DNA of 64,000 nucleotides from Chryseolinea lacunae (GCF_016735595.1 NZ_JAERRB010000001.1:1116001-1180000); one strand, 5' to 3'; positions 52,761 to 61,797 are shown, numbered from the stretch's first letter. The notes: a model not told the origin generated them from the sequence alone. Translations and numbers: made by a program.

Positions 52761-54902
52761 ATGCAAATCGAACAATTCAGCTATGACAACAAGATCGTGA
52801 AGGCTTTCATGATCGCCACCGTTGTGTTTGGACTGGTGGGCATGCTGGTGGGGTTAACGGCCGCGATACAACTGGTGTATCCGGTATTTAACTTCGACCT
52901 GCAGTACACCTCGTTTGGACGAATTCGTCCGCTGCACACCAACGCCATCATCTTTGCCTTTGTGGGCAACGCCATGTTTGCCGGTGTGTATTATTCCATG
53001 CAGCGCCTGTTGAAGACGCGCATGTTCAGCGATGCCCTCAGCTGGATTCATTTCTGGGGATGGCAGCTCATCATTCTGGCCGCGGCCATTTCGCTGCCGC
53101 TGGGCTACACTACTTCTAAAGAGTATGCCGAGCTGGAGTGGCCCATCGACATTGCCATCACGATTATCTGGGTGGTGTTTGGCTGGAACATGATCGGCAC
53201 CATCATCAAACGCCGCGAGCGGCACATGTATGTGGCCATCTGGTTCTACATCGCCACGTTTATTACGGTGGCCGTGTTGCACGTGGTGAATTCGTTTGCC
53301 ATTCCGGTCACGTTCTTCAAAAGCTATTCGTGGTATGCCGGTGTGCAGGATGCCCTGGTGCAATGGTGGTATGGCCACAACGCCGTGGCGTTCTTTCTCA
53401 CCACACCATTTCTGGGCATGATGTATTATTTTCTTCCGAAGGCCGCCAACCGTCCGGTATATTCCTATCGTCTTTCCATCATTCACTTCTGGTCGCTGAT
53501 TTTCATCTATATCTGGGCCGGTCCTCACCACTTGCTCTACACGTCGCTTCCCGACTGGGCACAATCGCTGGGCGTTGTGTTTTCGATCATGCTCATCGCG
53601 CCATCGTGGGGCGGCATGCTCAATGGTTTGCTCACGTTACGCGGAGCATGGGACAGAGTTCGCGAAGATGCCGTGCTGAAATTCATGGTGGTGGCCGTTA
53701 CCGCCTATGGCATGGCTACGCTGGAAGGACCGCTGCTGTCGCTCAAGAACGTGAACGCCATTGCGCACTTCACCGACTGGATTGTGGCGCACGTGCACGT
53801 GGGTGGTTTGGGGTGGAACGGGTTTATGATCTTTGCCATGCTCTATTGGATCACGCCGCGCATGTGGAACACAAAACTCTACTCCCCGCGTCTGGCCAAC
53901 ACACACTTTTGGTTGGGAACCCTGGGCATCATCTTCTATGCACTGCCCATGTATGTGTCGGGTGTGGTGCAAAGCCTGATGTGGAAAGAATTTAGTCCTG
54001 AAGGATTTCTGGTCTACAAAAATTTTCTTGAGACCACCGTTGCCATCCTGCCCCTTCATGCGCTCCGTGCCGTAGGTGGCGCGTTGTATCTGACGGGTGC
54101 GATCATCATGACCTATAATCTGATCAAGACTGCCTATGCCGGAAGTTTCATAGCCAACGAACCAGCCGAAGCCGCGCCGCTCGAAAAAGCCTATGTGGCC
54201 ACCGGCGGATGGCACCATCGTCTGCTGGAACACAAGCCCGTTATCTTCACGGTGCTCACGCTGGTGGCGATCCTGATTGGTGGTGCGATTGAAATGATTC
54301 CGACCTTTCTCATCAAATCCAATGTGCCCACCATATCCAGCGTGAAGCCTTACACGCCGCTGGAGTTGCATGGTCGCGATATTTATATCCGCGAAGGTTG
54401 TGTGAACTGTCACACACAAATGGTGCGGCCGTTCCGTTCGGAGACCGAGCGCTATGGCGAATACTCGAAGTCGGGTGAGTTTGTCTATGACCACCCGTTT
54501 CTCTGGGGTTCGAAGCGCACCGGTCCCGACCTGGCGCGTCTCAACGGAAAGTATTCCAACACGTGGCACTACAATCACTTGCTTGCACCCGATGCCGTGT
54601 CGACAGGTTCCATCATGCCGGCCTACCCGTGGTTGTTTGAGCAAACGCTTCACAAAGAACTGACCAACGGAAAAATCTCGGCCATGCGCACGCTCGGTGT
54701 TCCCTATGAAATTGGCTACGAAGAAATTGCCAATGACGAACTGGAAGAACAGGCACACGCCATCGCCGGCACGCTCAAAACCGACGGTATAGATGTGGCC
54801 GAAGATGCCGAGGTGATTGCACTCATTGCTTACCTGCAGCGTCTTGGCAAAGACATCAAAATTGAAAAGACTGCCGACGCTCAACTTGCTCCCAAACCTT
54901 AA
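52761..54902 (+). CDS. ccoNO: cbb3 cytochrome c oxidase, fused subunits I and II (CcoN-CcoO)
   Basis: 713 residues. Residues ~1-470 are CcoN: haem and CuB ligands His59 (IRPLHTNA), His206 (WWYGHNAV), His256 and His257 (AGPHHLLY), and His344/His346 (IVAHVHVGG). Residues ~480-713 are CcoO with one haem c motif CVNCH (547-551), an N-terminal anchor helix and the W/Y-rich segment GSKRTGPDLAR. The two subunits are encoded as one polypeptide, as in other Bacteroidota. It is the first gene of the oxidase operon; ccoQ follows after 11 bp. Confidence 0.96.
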   Translation: MQIEQFSYDNKIVKAFMIATVVFGLVGMLVGLTAAIQLVYPVFNFDLQYTSFGRIRPLHTNAIIFAFVGNAMFAGVYYSMQRLLKTRMFSDALSWIHFWGWQLIILAAAISLPLGYTTSKEYAELEWPIDIAITIIWVVFGWNMIGTIIKRRERHMYVAIWFYIATFITVAVLHVVNSFAIPVTFFKSYSWYAGVQDALVQWWYGHNAVAFFLTTPFLGMMYYFLPKAANRPVYSYRLSIIHFWSLIFIYIWAGPHHLLYTSLPDWAQSLGVVFSIMLIAPSWGGMLNGLLTLRGAWDRVREDAVLKFMVVAVTAYGMATLEGPLLSLKNVNAIAHFTDWIVAHVHVGGLGWNGFMIFAMLYWITPRMWNTKLYSPRLANTHFWLGTLGIIFYALPMYVSGVVQSLMWKEFSPEGFLVYKNFLETTVAILPLHALRAVGGALYLTGAIIMTYNLIKTAYAGSFIANEPAEAAPLEKAYVATGGWHHRLLEHKPVIFTVLTLVAILIGGAIEMIPTFLIKSNVPTISSVKPYTPLELHGRDIYIREGCVNCHTQMVRPFRSETERYGEYSKSGEFVYDHPFLWGSKRTGPDLARLNGKYSNTWHYNHLLAPDAVSTGSIMPAYPWLFEQTLHKELTNGKISAMRTLGVPYEIGYEEIANDELEEQAHAIAGTLKTDGIDVAEDAEVIALIAYLQRLGKDIKIEKTADAQLAPKP

Positions 54903-54913
54903 CCTGAATTGCT

Positions 54914-55111
54914 ATGTATAAGAATGTTCTTCAAAGCATCGATAACATCGCCCTCTGGCCGGTCATATCGTTTGTTATCTTCTTCGTGTTTTTTCTCTGC
55001 CTGCTGGCGTGGGTTTTCACGGTCGATAAAAAAATGATCCGCAAAATGAGCGAGCTGCCCCTGGAGGCCTCCGACCGTATTGACGAAAACGCTGAAAACC
55101 TGATAGTATGA
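54914..55111 (+). CDS. ccoQ: CcoQ-like small subunit
   Basis: 65 residues with one helix: NIALWPVISFVIFFVFFLCLLAWVF is a typical CcoQ/FixQ membrane segment, followed by a charged tail. It stabilises the oxidase complex in other species. It overlaps the ccoP start by 4 bp (ATGA). Confidence 0.85.
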   Translation: MYKNVLQSIDNIALWPVISFVIFFVFFLCLLAWVFTVDKKMIRKMSELPLEASDRIDENAENLIV

Positions 55112-56028
55112 AAAAGATGATGTTACTTCTTGCCGGCTTGCTGACGTCAGCTGCGGTGTGGGCGCAGGAACCCGTTCAAAAAACATTCTGGGACGACCCC
55201 GTGAATCACCCTTCGGCGCCGCTCTATGCCGTGCTCACATTTGTGCTCATTGGTGTTGTGCTGGTGTTGCTGGTGGCCATTGTGCTGCTCAGGGCTTTTA
55301 ATGTTTTAGTGGAGCAGGCCGAGAAAGACAAGGCAAAAGCATTGGGCGTGCCCTATGTGCCCCGCCCTTCGTTCTGGTCCAGCCTGAAACAGAAGCTGAA
55401 CAACTCCGTGCCCATCGAACACGAACAGGACATTGACATGGGCCACAGCTTCGACGGCATCCGCGAGTTGGACAATCACTTGCCGCCGTGGTGGAAGTGG
55501 CTGTTTATTGGCACCATCGGATGGGCCGCCATCTACGTTGTGGTGTTTCACTTCTCGGCAACCCTTCCGCTGTCGATCGAAGAATATCAGAACGAAGTGG
55601 CCGCGGCCGAGCTTGCCAAACAACGGTTGCTGGCGTCACAACCCGAGGCCGTGATTGACGTGGAGAAACTTGAATACAATGCCGACGCGGCCATCCTGAA
55701 AAAGGGACAACAGATTTTTGAAGGCAACTGCGTGGCCTGTCATCGGAAAGACGGTGGTGGCAACACCATCGGCCCGAACCTCACCGACACGTATTGGCTT
55801 CACGGCAACGGCATCAAAAATATTTACACTACCGTGAACGGCGGCTTTGTGGAGAAAGGCATGCCCGCCTGGGGAAAGGCGCTTAGTCCCACAGAAGTGC
55901 GCGACGTAACATTCTTTGTGTTCAGTTTGCAGGGCACCAACCCGCCCAACGCCAAAGCACCACAGGGCGAGCTTGTGGAACCTGTGGCACCCCAAACCGA
56001 CAGTGTTGCCGTGCGCGCATCCCTATAA
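55108..56028 (+). CDS. ccoP: cbb3 oxidase subunit III (CcoP), single-haem form
   Basis: 306 residues: a signal-like first helix, membrane helices at ~40-63 and ~130-150, and a periplasmic cytochrome c domain with CVACH (208-212) and the axial Met in VEKGMPAWG. Proteobacterial CcoP usually has two haem c motifs; only one is present here, which matches the shorter Bacteroidota type. N-terminal phrase WDDPVNHPSAPLY is conserved for the family. ccoG starts 9 bp downstream. Confidence 0.93.
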   Translation: MKKMMLLLAGLLTSAAVWAQEPVQKTFWDDPVNHPSAPLYAVLTFVLIGVVLVLLVAIVLLRAFNVLVEQAEKDKAKALGVPYVPRPSFWSSLKQKLNNSVPIEHEQDIDMGHSFDGIRELDNHLPPWWKWLFIGTIGWAAIYVVVFHFSATLPLSIEEYQNEVAAAELAKQRLLASQPEAVIDVEKLEYNADAAILKKGQQIFEGNCVACHRKDGGGNTIGPNLTDTYWLHGNGIKNIYTTVNGGFVEKGMPAWGKALSPTEVRDVTFFVFSLQGTNPPNAKAPQGELVEPVAPQTDSVAVRASL

Positions 56029-56037
56029 TATGACCTC

Positions 56038-57504
56038 ATGAAAACAGAAGGCATAGATCTGTATCACTACGAAGAAGAGTTCCGCGACAACATTGCCACG
56101 GTAGACGAGAAAGGAAAGCGCATTTGGATCTATCCAAAGAAACCTTCCGGACCGTTGCACCGGTGGCGGATTGTGGTGTCGGTGGTGTTGTTGGCGTTGT
56201 TGTTTGGCGGACCTTTCCTCACCATTGGTGGAAAGCCCTTGCTGTTGTTGAATTTTTTTGAGCGTCGTTTTGTCATCTTTGGGCAGCCGTTCTGGCCGCA
56301 GGACTTTGTGCTGCTGGCCATCACGCTCATCACGTTTTTTGTGTTCATCATTTTGTTCACCGTGGTGTTCGGGCGTGTTTGGTGCGGATGGCTTTGCCCG
56401 CAAACACTGTTTATGGAAATGGTGTTCCGCAAAATAGAATACTGGATCGAAGGCGATGCGCCCGCACAGCGACGATTGGCCAACGGCCCCTGGAACCTTG
56501 ACAAGGTGCTGAAGAAAACTGCGAAGCACATTCTCTTCATCCTCATCTCGCTGTTGATCGCGCACACCGTGATGGCCTACATGCTGGGTGTTCAGCAAAC
56601 CTATGCCATCATCACGCACTCGCCGCTCGAAAATCTTACGGGGTTTATCGCGCTGTTTGTGTTCACGCTTATCTTCTATGGTGTGTATGCCAAATTCCGC
56701 GAGCAAGCGTGCATCGCAGTGTGCCCCTACGGGCGACTGCAGGGTGTGTTGCTGGTGAAAGATTCCATTGTGGTGGCCTACGACTGGCTTCGGGGCGAAC
56801 CGCGCGGACACGTGAAAAAAGTTGCCACAGCTGCAGCTCCCAAAGGCGATTGCATTGACTGCAAACTTTGTGTTCACGTGTGCCCTACCGGCATCGACAT
56901 CCGGAACGGCACACAACTGGAGTGCGTGAACTGCACCGCCTGCATCGACGCGTGCGACGATGTGATGATTAAAATCGGGAAGCCCAAAGGCCTTATCCGT
57001 TATGCATCCTATACGTCTATTAAGGAAGGTGTTCAAAAATTGTTCACCGGTCGTGTCATCGGCTATTCGCTTGTGTTGATGGCGTTGCTGGGCGTGCTCG
57101 GGTTCACGCTGGCCACGCGGTCGGACGTGAAGACCACGGTGCTGAAAGTGCCGGGAACACTCTATCAAAAAACTGCCGACGGTTTCATCACCAACCTCTA
57201 CAACATCGAGTTTGTGAACAAGACGTTTGACGACATCACCCTCGAAACCCGCATTGAGTCTCCCGCCACGGCCGTGCTCGAAAAAGCCGATGGCAAACAA
57301 ATCGTGGTGAAGGCCGAAGGCCTGGTGAAAAACATTGTGTTCATCAAAATTCCCGAGAAGGATGTGATCAGTGCCCGCACCATTATCCGCCTGGGCATTT
57401 ATCAGAACGGAAAACGTATTGAAACCTTGAAAGTCAAATTTATCGGTCCCGTCACCAAATCGTCGGACATGAACAGCCGGTTGAAGGATGACCAAAATGA
57501 ATAG
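56038..57504 (+). CDS. ccoG: cbb3 oxidase accessory ferredoxin-like protein CcoG
   Basis: 488 residues. Membrane helices in the first 170 residues carry CGWLCPQTLF (Cys116, Cys120). A double 4Fe-4S ferredoxin segment follows: CIDCKLCVHVCP and CVNCTACIDACD. The C-terminal ~130 residues form an IgG-like periplasmic domain. CcoG (RdxA/FixG) is a cupric reductase proposed to supply Cu(I) for the oxidase. The adjacent ccoH is 21 bp downstream. Confidence 0.95.
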   Translation: MKTEGIDLYHYEEEFRDNIATVDEKGKRIWIYPKKPSGPLHRWRIVVSVVLLALLFGGPFLTIGGKPLLLLNFFERRFVIFGQPFWPQDFVLLAITLITFFVFIILFTVVFGRVWCGWLCPQTLFMEMVFRKIEYWIEGDAPAQRRLANGPWNLDKVLKKTAKHILFILISLLIAHTVMAYMLGVQQTYAIITHSPLENLTGFIALFVFTLIFYGVYAKFREQACIAVCPYGRLQGVLLVKDSIVVAYDWLRGEPRGHVKKVATAAAPKGDCIDCKLCVHVCPTGIDIRNGTQLECVNCTACIDACDDVMIKIGKPKGLIRYASYTSIKEGVQKLFTGRVIGYSLVLMALLGVLGFTLATRSDVKTTVLKVPGTLYQKTADGFITNLYNIEFVNKTFDDITLETRIESPATAVLEKADGKQIVVKAEGLVKNIVFIKIPEKDVISARTIIRLGIYQNGKRIETLKVKFIGPVTKSSDMNSRLKDDQNE

Positions 57505-57525
57505 TCCACTAAAAACAAACTTGTT

Positions 57526-57957
57526 ATGAATTGGGGTAAGTCAATCATTCTGTCGTTTGTGTTGTTCGCCATCTTTATTGGCGTGCTGGTAACGGTGTGT
57601 GTTCGCCAGGAAGTGAGCCTGGTGTCGAAAGAGTATTATAAGGAAGAGCTGGATTTTCAGCACCAGATGGATCGCGAACGAAACACGGATGCGTTGGTGG
57701 TGAAACCCGAAATCAGGCTCACCGAAAACCACGCGCTGCAAGTGACCTTCGCCCTATTCGACCAGTTCGAAAAAGGCAAATTGGTGCTCTACTCCCCCGG
57801 CGACGCCCGCCAGGACAAAACATTTGCGTTGACAAACGCCAGCGCAGCCGACCAAACCTTTTCGCTCAGCGATTTCAAGAAAGGGAAATACATCGCGCGC
57901 ATGACGTGGACGATGCGCGGCCAGGATTACTATTACGAAACTGTAGTCATCCTTTAG
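57526..57957 (+). CDS. ccoH: CcoH/FixH oxidase assembly protein
   Basis: 143 residues with one N-terminal helix (SIILSFVLFAIFIGVLVTVCV) and the FixH signature VSLVSKEYYKEELDFQHQMDRERN, then a beta domain (LVLYSPGDARQDKTFAL, MTWTMRGQDYYYETVVIL). FixH supports cbb3 assembly, probably with CcoG and CcoI in copper delivery. The stop is followed by 1 base before the next ATG. Confidence 0.92.
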   Translation: MNWGKSIILSFVLFAIFIGVLVTVCVRQEVSLVSKEYYKEELDFQHQMDRERNTDALVVKPEIRLTENHALQVTFALFDQFEKGKLVLYSPGDARQDKTFALTNASAADQTFSLSDFKKGKYIARMTWTMRGQDYYYETVVIL

Positions 57958-57958
57958 T

Positions 57959-58645
57959 ATGTGGTATACCGCCCTGCTCATCGGCCTCACCGGCAGCCTG
58001 CATTGTGCAGGCATGTGCAGCCCGTTGCTGATGGCGGTGACCAACCTAACCCCGCAAGCTGCCCTGAACCGGATTGTCTACAACGGTGGCCGCGTGTTCA
58101 CCTATGGTCTTCTTGGTGCGCTCTTTAGTGGCGCCGGGTCGTTGCTACCCCTTGCGCGCTATCAGAATATTTTGTCGGTAGGTTTTGGCGTGGCGTTGGT
58201 GCTCGTCGCCGTGCTGCGGATTGAGCGTTTCAAAATTCCCGGTGTGACCCCGGCAACCCACGCGCTCACAACGTGGATAAAATCACGATTTGGTTTCTTC
58301 CTGCATCGGAAAAACGTTGTGTCCATGTTCAGCATGGGCATGCTCAACGGGGTGTTGCCTTGCGGCATGACCCTGATCGCCTTCAGCTATTGCCTGCTTC
58401 TGAGCGGCCCGATGGACGGCTTCAATTTTATGCTGCTCTTTGGTGTGGGCACGTTGCCGGTGATGCTCGGGTTCGCGCCACTGTTGCTGGCGGGGGTTAA
58501 GAAACTTAACCTGAGCCTGCAGCGCGTCACCACGGGACTGATGATTTTGTCGGGCGTTATTCTGGTGGCGCGGATATTCCTTCATGCCGGACTGCAGGCC
58601 AGCCAGGGCCACGGCGAAATGATCGACATTGTGCTGTGCCGCTAG
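57959..58645 (+). CDS. TauE/SafE- or DsbD_2-like membrane protein of the cbb3 operon
   Basis: 228 residues and about six helices. The conserved pair GSLHCAGMCSPL (near the start, residues ~11-22) and GMLNGVLPCGMT in the second half are the hallmark of the DsbD_2/sulfite exporter-like family commonly found after ccoH in Bacteroidota and other bacteria. The His-Cys-x-x-Met-Cys motif could bind copper, so a role in copper handling for the oxidase is likely but not proven. Its TAG stop shares a palindromic CTAG with the stop of the regulator on the other strand. Confidence 0.85.
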   Translation: MWYTALLIGLTGSLHCAGMCSPLLMAVTNLTPQAALNRIVYNGGRVFTYGLLGALFSGAGSLLPLARYQNILSVGFGVALVLVAVLRIERFKIPGVTPATHALTTWIKSRFGFFLHRKNVVSMFSMGMLNGVLPCGMTLIAFSYCLLLSGPMDGFNFMLLFGVGTLPVMLGFAPLLLAGVKKLNLSLQRVTTGLMILSGVILVARIFLHAGLQASQGHGEMIDIVLCR

Positions 58646-59700
58646 CGGGCCACGTTCCAACGCACCACCTTCTCCAGTTTTGTTTGTGATTTGATCCGGA
58701 TTTTTCCACCCTCAATTTCAATGAGTCCTTCGTCCTTGAAATCGGACAAGACACGGATCACCGACTCGGCTGCTGTGCCCACCATCTTGGCCAGGTCCTC
58801 GCGCGAGATCTGGATATTTTCCTTCACGTCTTTCAGCTGTATGGTTTTGAGCAACGCTTCGGCTGTGCGCTGGCGCACAGAGTTGTAGGCCAGGTTCACC
58901 AATTGATTTTCTTTGTCGGCCACCTTTTTGCAAAGCAGGGAGATGAAGCTGGCGGAAACATCGGGACTTTGAAACAGCGACAGGAAATCGCTTTTGGGAA
59001 TGACGGTGAGTTCTGTGTCTTGCAAGGCCACGGCCGACTCCTGGTAGGTGGTGCCCTCCAGGATGGGTTCGAAGCCAAAGAAGTCGTTGGCGTTGACCAG
59101 CGCGGTAATGAGTTCCTTGCCGTCGGGGTGCGACTTGAATATTTTCACACTGCCCGACTTCACATAATATACATTCAGCGGGGCGTCGCCTTCGGCAAAA
59201 ACCTCGCTTTTCTTTTTGAACGCTTTCACTTTTTTGTCCTTGCCAAGCTCCTTCATGTTCAGCACCTGGCGTGCATCGCGTATGAAGGTGTCGAGGCCTT
59301 CGGCGGTTGACTCGTAGAGCTTTTGTTGCATGGCGGTTTTGCGCAGGCGGGCTTCAATGGCGTTCAGCAGGTCGGTGTCGTCGAACGGTTTGGTGAGGTA
59401 GTCGTCGGCGCCCAGGTTCATGCCCTTTCGGATGTCGGTCTTCTCTGTTTTCGCGGTGAGGAAGATGAAAGGGATACCGGCGGTTTCTTCTTTTTTGCTG
59501 AGGATGTGCAACACGCCGTAGCCGTCGAGTTCGGGCATCATGATGTCGCACACAATGAGGTCAGGCTGTTCTTTTTGCGCTAGGTCAACGCCCACTTTCC
59601 CGTTGGGTGCCGTCTTCACGTCATAGCCGGCCAGGGTGAGGATCTCAGAGGTGTTTTCCCGAACGTCGGGATTGTCTTCGATGAGCAGGATTTTTTTCAT
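58642..59700 (-). CDS. Receiver-Crp/Fnr fusion transcription regulator
   Basis: 352 residues. Residues ~1-120 are a receiver: Glu8-Asp9 pocket, phospho-acceptor Asp52 in IVCDIMMPELDG, Thr82 and Lys104 (LTKPF). Residues ~150-260 are a cyclic-nucleotide-type sensory barrel (GDAPLNVYYVKSGSVKIF) with neither the Fe-S cysteines of Fnr nor a clear cAMP pocket. Residues ~295-340 are a Crp-family winged helix; the recognition helix GTAAESVIRVLSDF has E312 and R316, placed like the Glu and Arg that read TGA in Crp/Fnr. It overlaps its kinase by 4 bp and so is fed by it. It is the best candidate to bind operators A-E. Confidence 0.9.
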   Translation of the reverse strand: MKKILLIEDNPDVRENTSEILTLAGYDVKTAPNGKVGVDLAQKEQPDLIVCDIMMPELDGYGVLHILSKKEETAGIPFIFLTAKTEKTDIRKGMNLGADDYLTKPFDDTDLLNAIEARLRKTAMQQKLYESTAEGLDTFIRDARQVLNMKELGKDKKVKAFKKKSEVFAEGDAPLNVYYVKSGSVKIFKSHPDGKELITALVNANDFFGFEPILEGTTYQESAVALQDTELTVIPKSDFLSLFQSPDVSASFISLLCKKVADKENQLVNLAYNSVRQRTAEALLKTIQLKDVKENIQISREDLAKMVGTAAESVIRVLSDFKDEGLIEIEGGKIRIKSQTKLEKVVRWNVAR

Positions 59701-60968
59701 TTGGGTTGATCGTTTGTAGAAATTGGGATGGCCACTATAAACCGGGTTCCTTTGCCATATTCGCTGGTGAACGAGATGGTGCCCTTTAATAAATCGATGT
59801 ATCGTTTCACAATGTTCAGCCCCAGGCCGGTGCCCTGCACGTTGCCGGCATTGCTGGCCCGGAAGAACCGGTCGAACATGTGCTTCTGATCTTCTAACGG
59901 AATGCCGATGCCTTCGTCTCGTACTTCAAAATTCACAAAAGGTCCGTTGTTCATGCAGGTTATGTAGATCGGTTTGTTCACGTCCGAGTATTTGCTGGCG
60001 TTGGTGATGAGGTTGAACAGGATGTTACGCAAAATGCGGGCGTCGCACACAATCTCCGACGCTTCCATTCTACAATCCAGCACAAGGTGTTGTCCTTCTT
60101 TCAAAAAACCGCTGATCTCTTCCTCGATCTCATCCAGGAATTCTTTTGGATAGATCACTTCGTGCACCACGTCTTCCCTCCCCTCTTCCAGTTTGCCCAG
60201 CGACAGGAAGTCGTTCAAAATTCCCGTGAGCTGATTCACCGACGATTTGATGCGCTGAACGTGTTTATGAATCTTGTCGGGTTCGCCACGATCGTTATAC
60301 TGATCGATGAGCGATGCCGAGCTGAGCACCGTGCTGAGCGGCGTTCTGAATTCGTGTGAGGCGATGGATACAAATTTTGTTTTCAGCTCGTTCAGCTCTC
60401 TCTCTTTCTCCAGCGACTTTCTTACTTCTTCTTCTGCCTTCTTCCGTTCGTTCACCTCGTCTTCGAGTTTCAGGATGGTGTGGTTGAGGGCTTCGGTTCG
60501 CATCTCCACCTTTTTTTCCAGCTCGGCGGCATACACGATCAATTGTTCTTCGCTGCGCTTCAGGGCGTCTTCTGTTTTTTTGCGGAGCGAAATGTCGCTG
60601 ATGAATGCCATCACCAGCAGTTCGCCTTTCACCTTGGTGAAGCTTAGCGAGATCTCCACCGGAAATTCGGACCCGTCTTGTCGCAAGGCCGTGAGGTCGC
60701 GGCCGACGCCCATGCGGCGGGGAAAAGGGTTTGAATTGAACGCGCTTCTGAAATGGACGTGGCCTCCGCGATAACGTTGTGGCAGCAGGTCTTCCAGCAT
60801 CAGACCGGTGAGGGCGTCGGTGCCGTAGCCAAACAATTGTTCAGCCATGGGGTTGGCCACCACAATTCTGCCCCGTGTGTCCACCATGATGATGCCTTCG
60901 GACATGCTCTGAAAAATTTCACGAAAGGCTTCGTTGGTGATAAGGCCTCCCTCCGGTATGTTCCCCAT
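59697..60968 (-). CDS. FixL-like PAS histidine kinase (putative haem O2 sensor)
   Basis: 423 residues, soluble. Residues ~12-128 are a PAS domain. His70 (RYRGGHVHF) and Arg90 (RRMGVGRDL) have the exact 20-residue spacing of the haem-binding His200 and O2-sensing Arg220 in rhizobial FixL, and the flanking RQDGSEFPVEISL fits too. A coiled coil (~130-190) leads to HisKA (His205, IASHEFRTPL) and HATPase (NASKYS, DEGIGIPL, GTGLGLNIV). ATG 60968 is used because operator E lies across the start of the longer frame. Haem binding is an inference; some PAS domains share these residues without haem. Confidence 0.85.
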   Translation of the reverse strand: MGNIPEGGLITNEAFREIFQSMSEGIIMVDTRGRIVVANPMAEQLFGYGTDALTGLMLEDLLPQRYRGGHVHFRSAFNSNPFPRRMGVGRDLTALRQDGSEFPVEISLSFTKVKGELLVMAFISDISLRKKTEDALKRSEEQLIVYAAELEKKVEMRTEALNHTILKLEDEVNERKKAEEEVRKSLEKERELNELKTKFVSIASHEFRTPLSTVLSSASLIDQYNDRGEPDKIHKHVQRIKSSVNQLTGILNDFLSLGKLEEGREDVVHEVIYPKEFLDEIEEEISGFLKEGQHLVLDCRMEASEIVCDARILRNILFNLITNASKYSDVNKPIYITCMNNGPFVNFEVRDEGIGIPLEDQKHMFDRFFRASNAGNVQGTGLGLNIVKRYIDLLKGTISFTSEYGKGTRFIVAIPISTNDQPK

Positions 60969-60997
60969 AGACTGCAATTTAGGATTGATGTCGTTTA

Positions 60998-61020
60998 TAA
61001 ACCTGACAAAAATCACCTTT
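60998..61020 (+). promoter_or_regulatory. Crp/Fnr-type operator E
   Basis: AAACCTGA, 6-base spacer CAAAAA, TCACCTTTT: the left half is perfect, the right half reads TCACC, not TCAGG. Centre 61009.5, between the FixL-like gene and the Usp gene. It lies about 30-50 bp upstream of the kinase ATG, so it could also affect that gene. Confidence 0.7.
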
Positions 61021-61060
61021 TTCCTTGATTTTCATCTACAAAACCGGCGGCAATACTCCT

Positions 61061-61068
61061 TAGGTTCG
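61061..61068 (+). promoter_or_regulatory. -7 element TAGGTTCG of the second Usp gene
   Basis: 7 of 8 matches to TAnnTTTG, starting exactly 51.5 bp from the centre of operator E; ATG 61103 is 35 bases downstream. Confidence 0.55.
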
Positions 61069-61102
61069 CATAAGTTTTCATTTTTTTGAAGGCCATTCTA
61101 CT

Positions 61103-61504
61103 ATGACTAAGGACATACTTTGCACTATAGACTTTTCAGAAGCTTCTCGCCAAGCCTTGAAGTGGGCCGTTCAGTTTTCGAAAACGCAACACGCCAACCT
61201 CATCATTCTCTATACCTACAGGCTCACCAAGAACATGAACGGCGAAGTGGTGGTGTGGAAGAAAAAAATGGAAGAAGAAGCCCAGCAGAAATTTATCTCC
61301 TTTGAATCCGATTTTCTGAAGGCGTCGGGCGTTCACTACGACTTCAAGATTGAAGTGGGTTTTGTGTCGGACAGGATTGAAGACCACATCCAGAAAAATG
61401 AGGTCAGCTTTTTGGTGATGGACAAAAACATGTGCGCCAGCAGCAAAGACACCTTCGACGATCTGGTTGAACACATCAACGTGCCGTTGGTTGTGATTCC
61501 GTGA
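61103..61504 (+). CDS. Single-domain universal stress-type protein
   Basis: 133 residues with the Usp fold: MTKDILCTIDFSEASRQALKWAVQF at the start and VSFLVMDKNMC near the end. The G-2x-G-9x-G-S/T ATP-binding stretch of the first Usp protein is missing (NMCASSKDTFDD stands there), so nucleotide binding is doubtful. It is alone under operator E, directly beside the FixL-like gene on the other strand. Confidence 0.85.
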   Translation: MTKDILCTIDFSEASRQALKWAVQFSKTQHANLIILYTYRLTKNMNGEVVVWKKKMEEEAQQKFISFESDFLKASGVHYDFKIEVGFVSDRIEDHIQKNEVSFLVMDKNMCASSKDTFDDLVEHINVPLVVIP

Positions 61505-61797
61505 ATAGCAGACCAAGGTCGCAACGGATCAGTATTGTTCCAGGAATTCATCTAACGTACTCTCGTCATTCAGAGTCAGAGTTACACATAGCCAGACAGC
61601 GCGTAGCCATCACCCAGATTGGTTTACTTACCAATGAAGTGTTTTACCGCGTTGATCCGTAGAAGTTTTATCATCACGAATGATGTGAATATTTGATCGA
61701 CTGCTACTCCCCTTCATACTATTGGTTACAAGAAGTTTATAAAAAAAATCAGGAGCTGACTCCGTTTGTATTTTTCAACTGAACGATTTCGATTCAC
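61505..61797. other. Non-coding gap upstream of the sigma-54-like promoter
   Basis: Part of a 506-bp gap between the Usp gene and the secreted protein gene; no gene, repeat or terminator stem recognised in this stretch. Confidence 0.4.

Noticed and set aside
53637-54884. Long open frame antisense to ccoNO
   Set aside because: Same antisense composition; ccoNO is unambiguous.
56023-57495. 490-residue open frame antisense to ccoG
   Set aside because: His/Asn/Gln-rich with no family features; ccoG on the other strand is certain.
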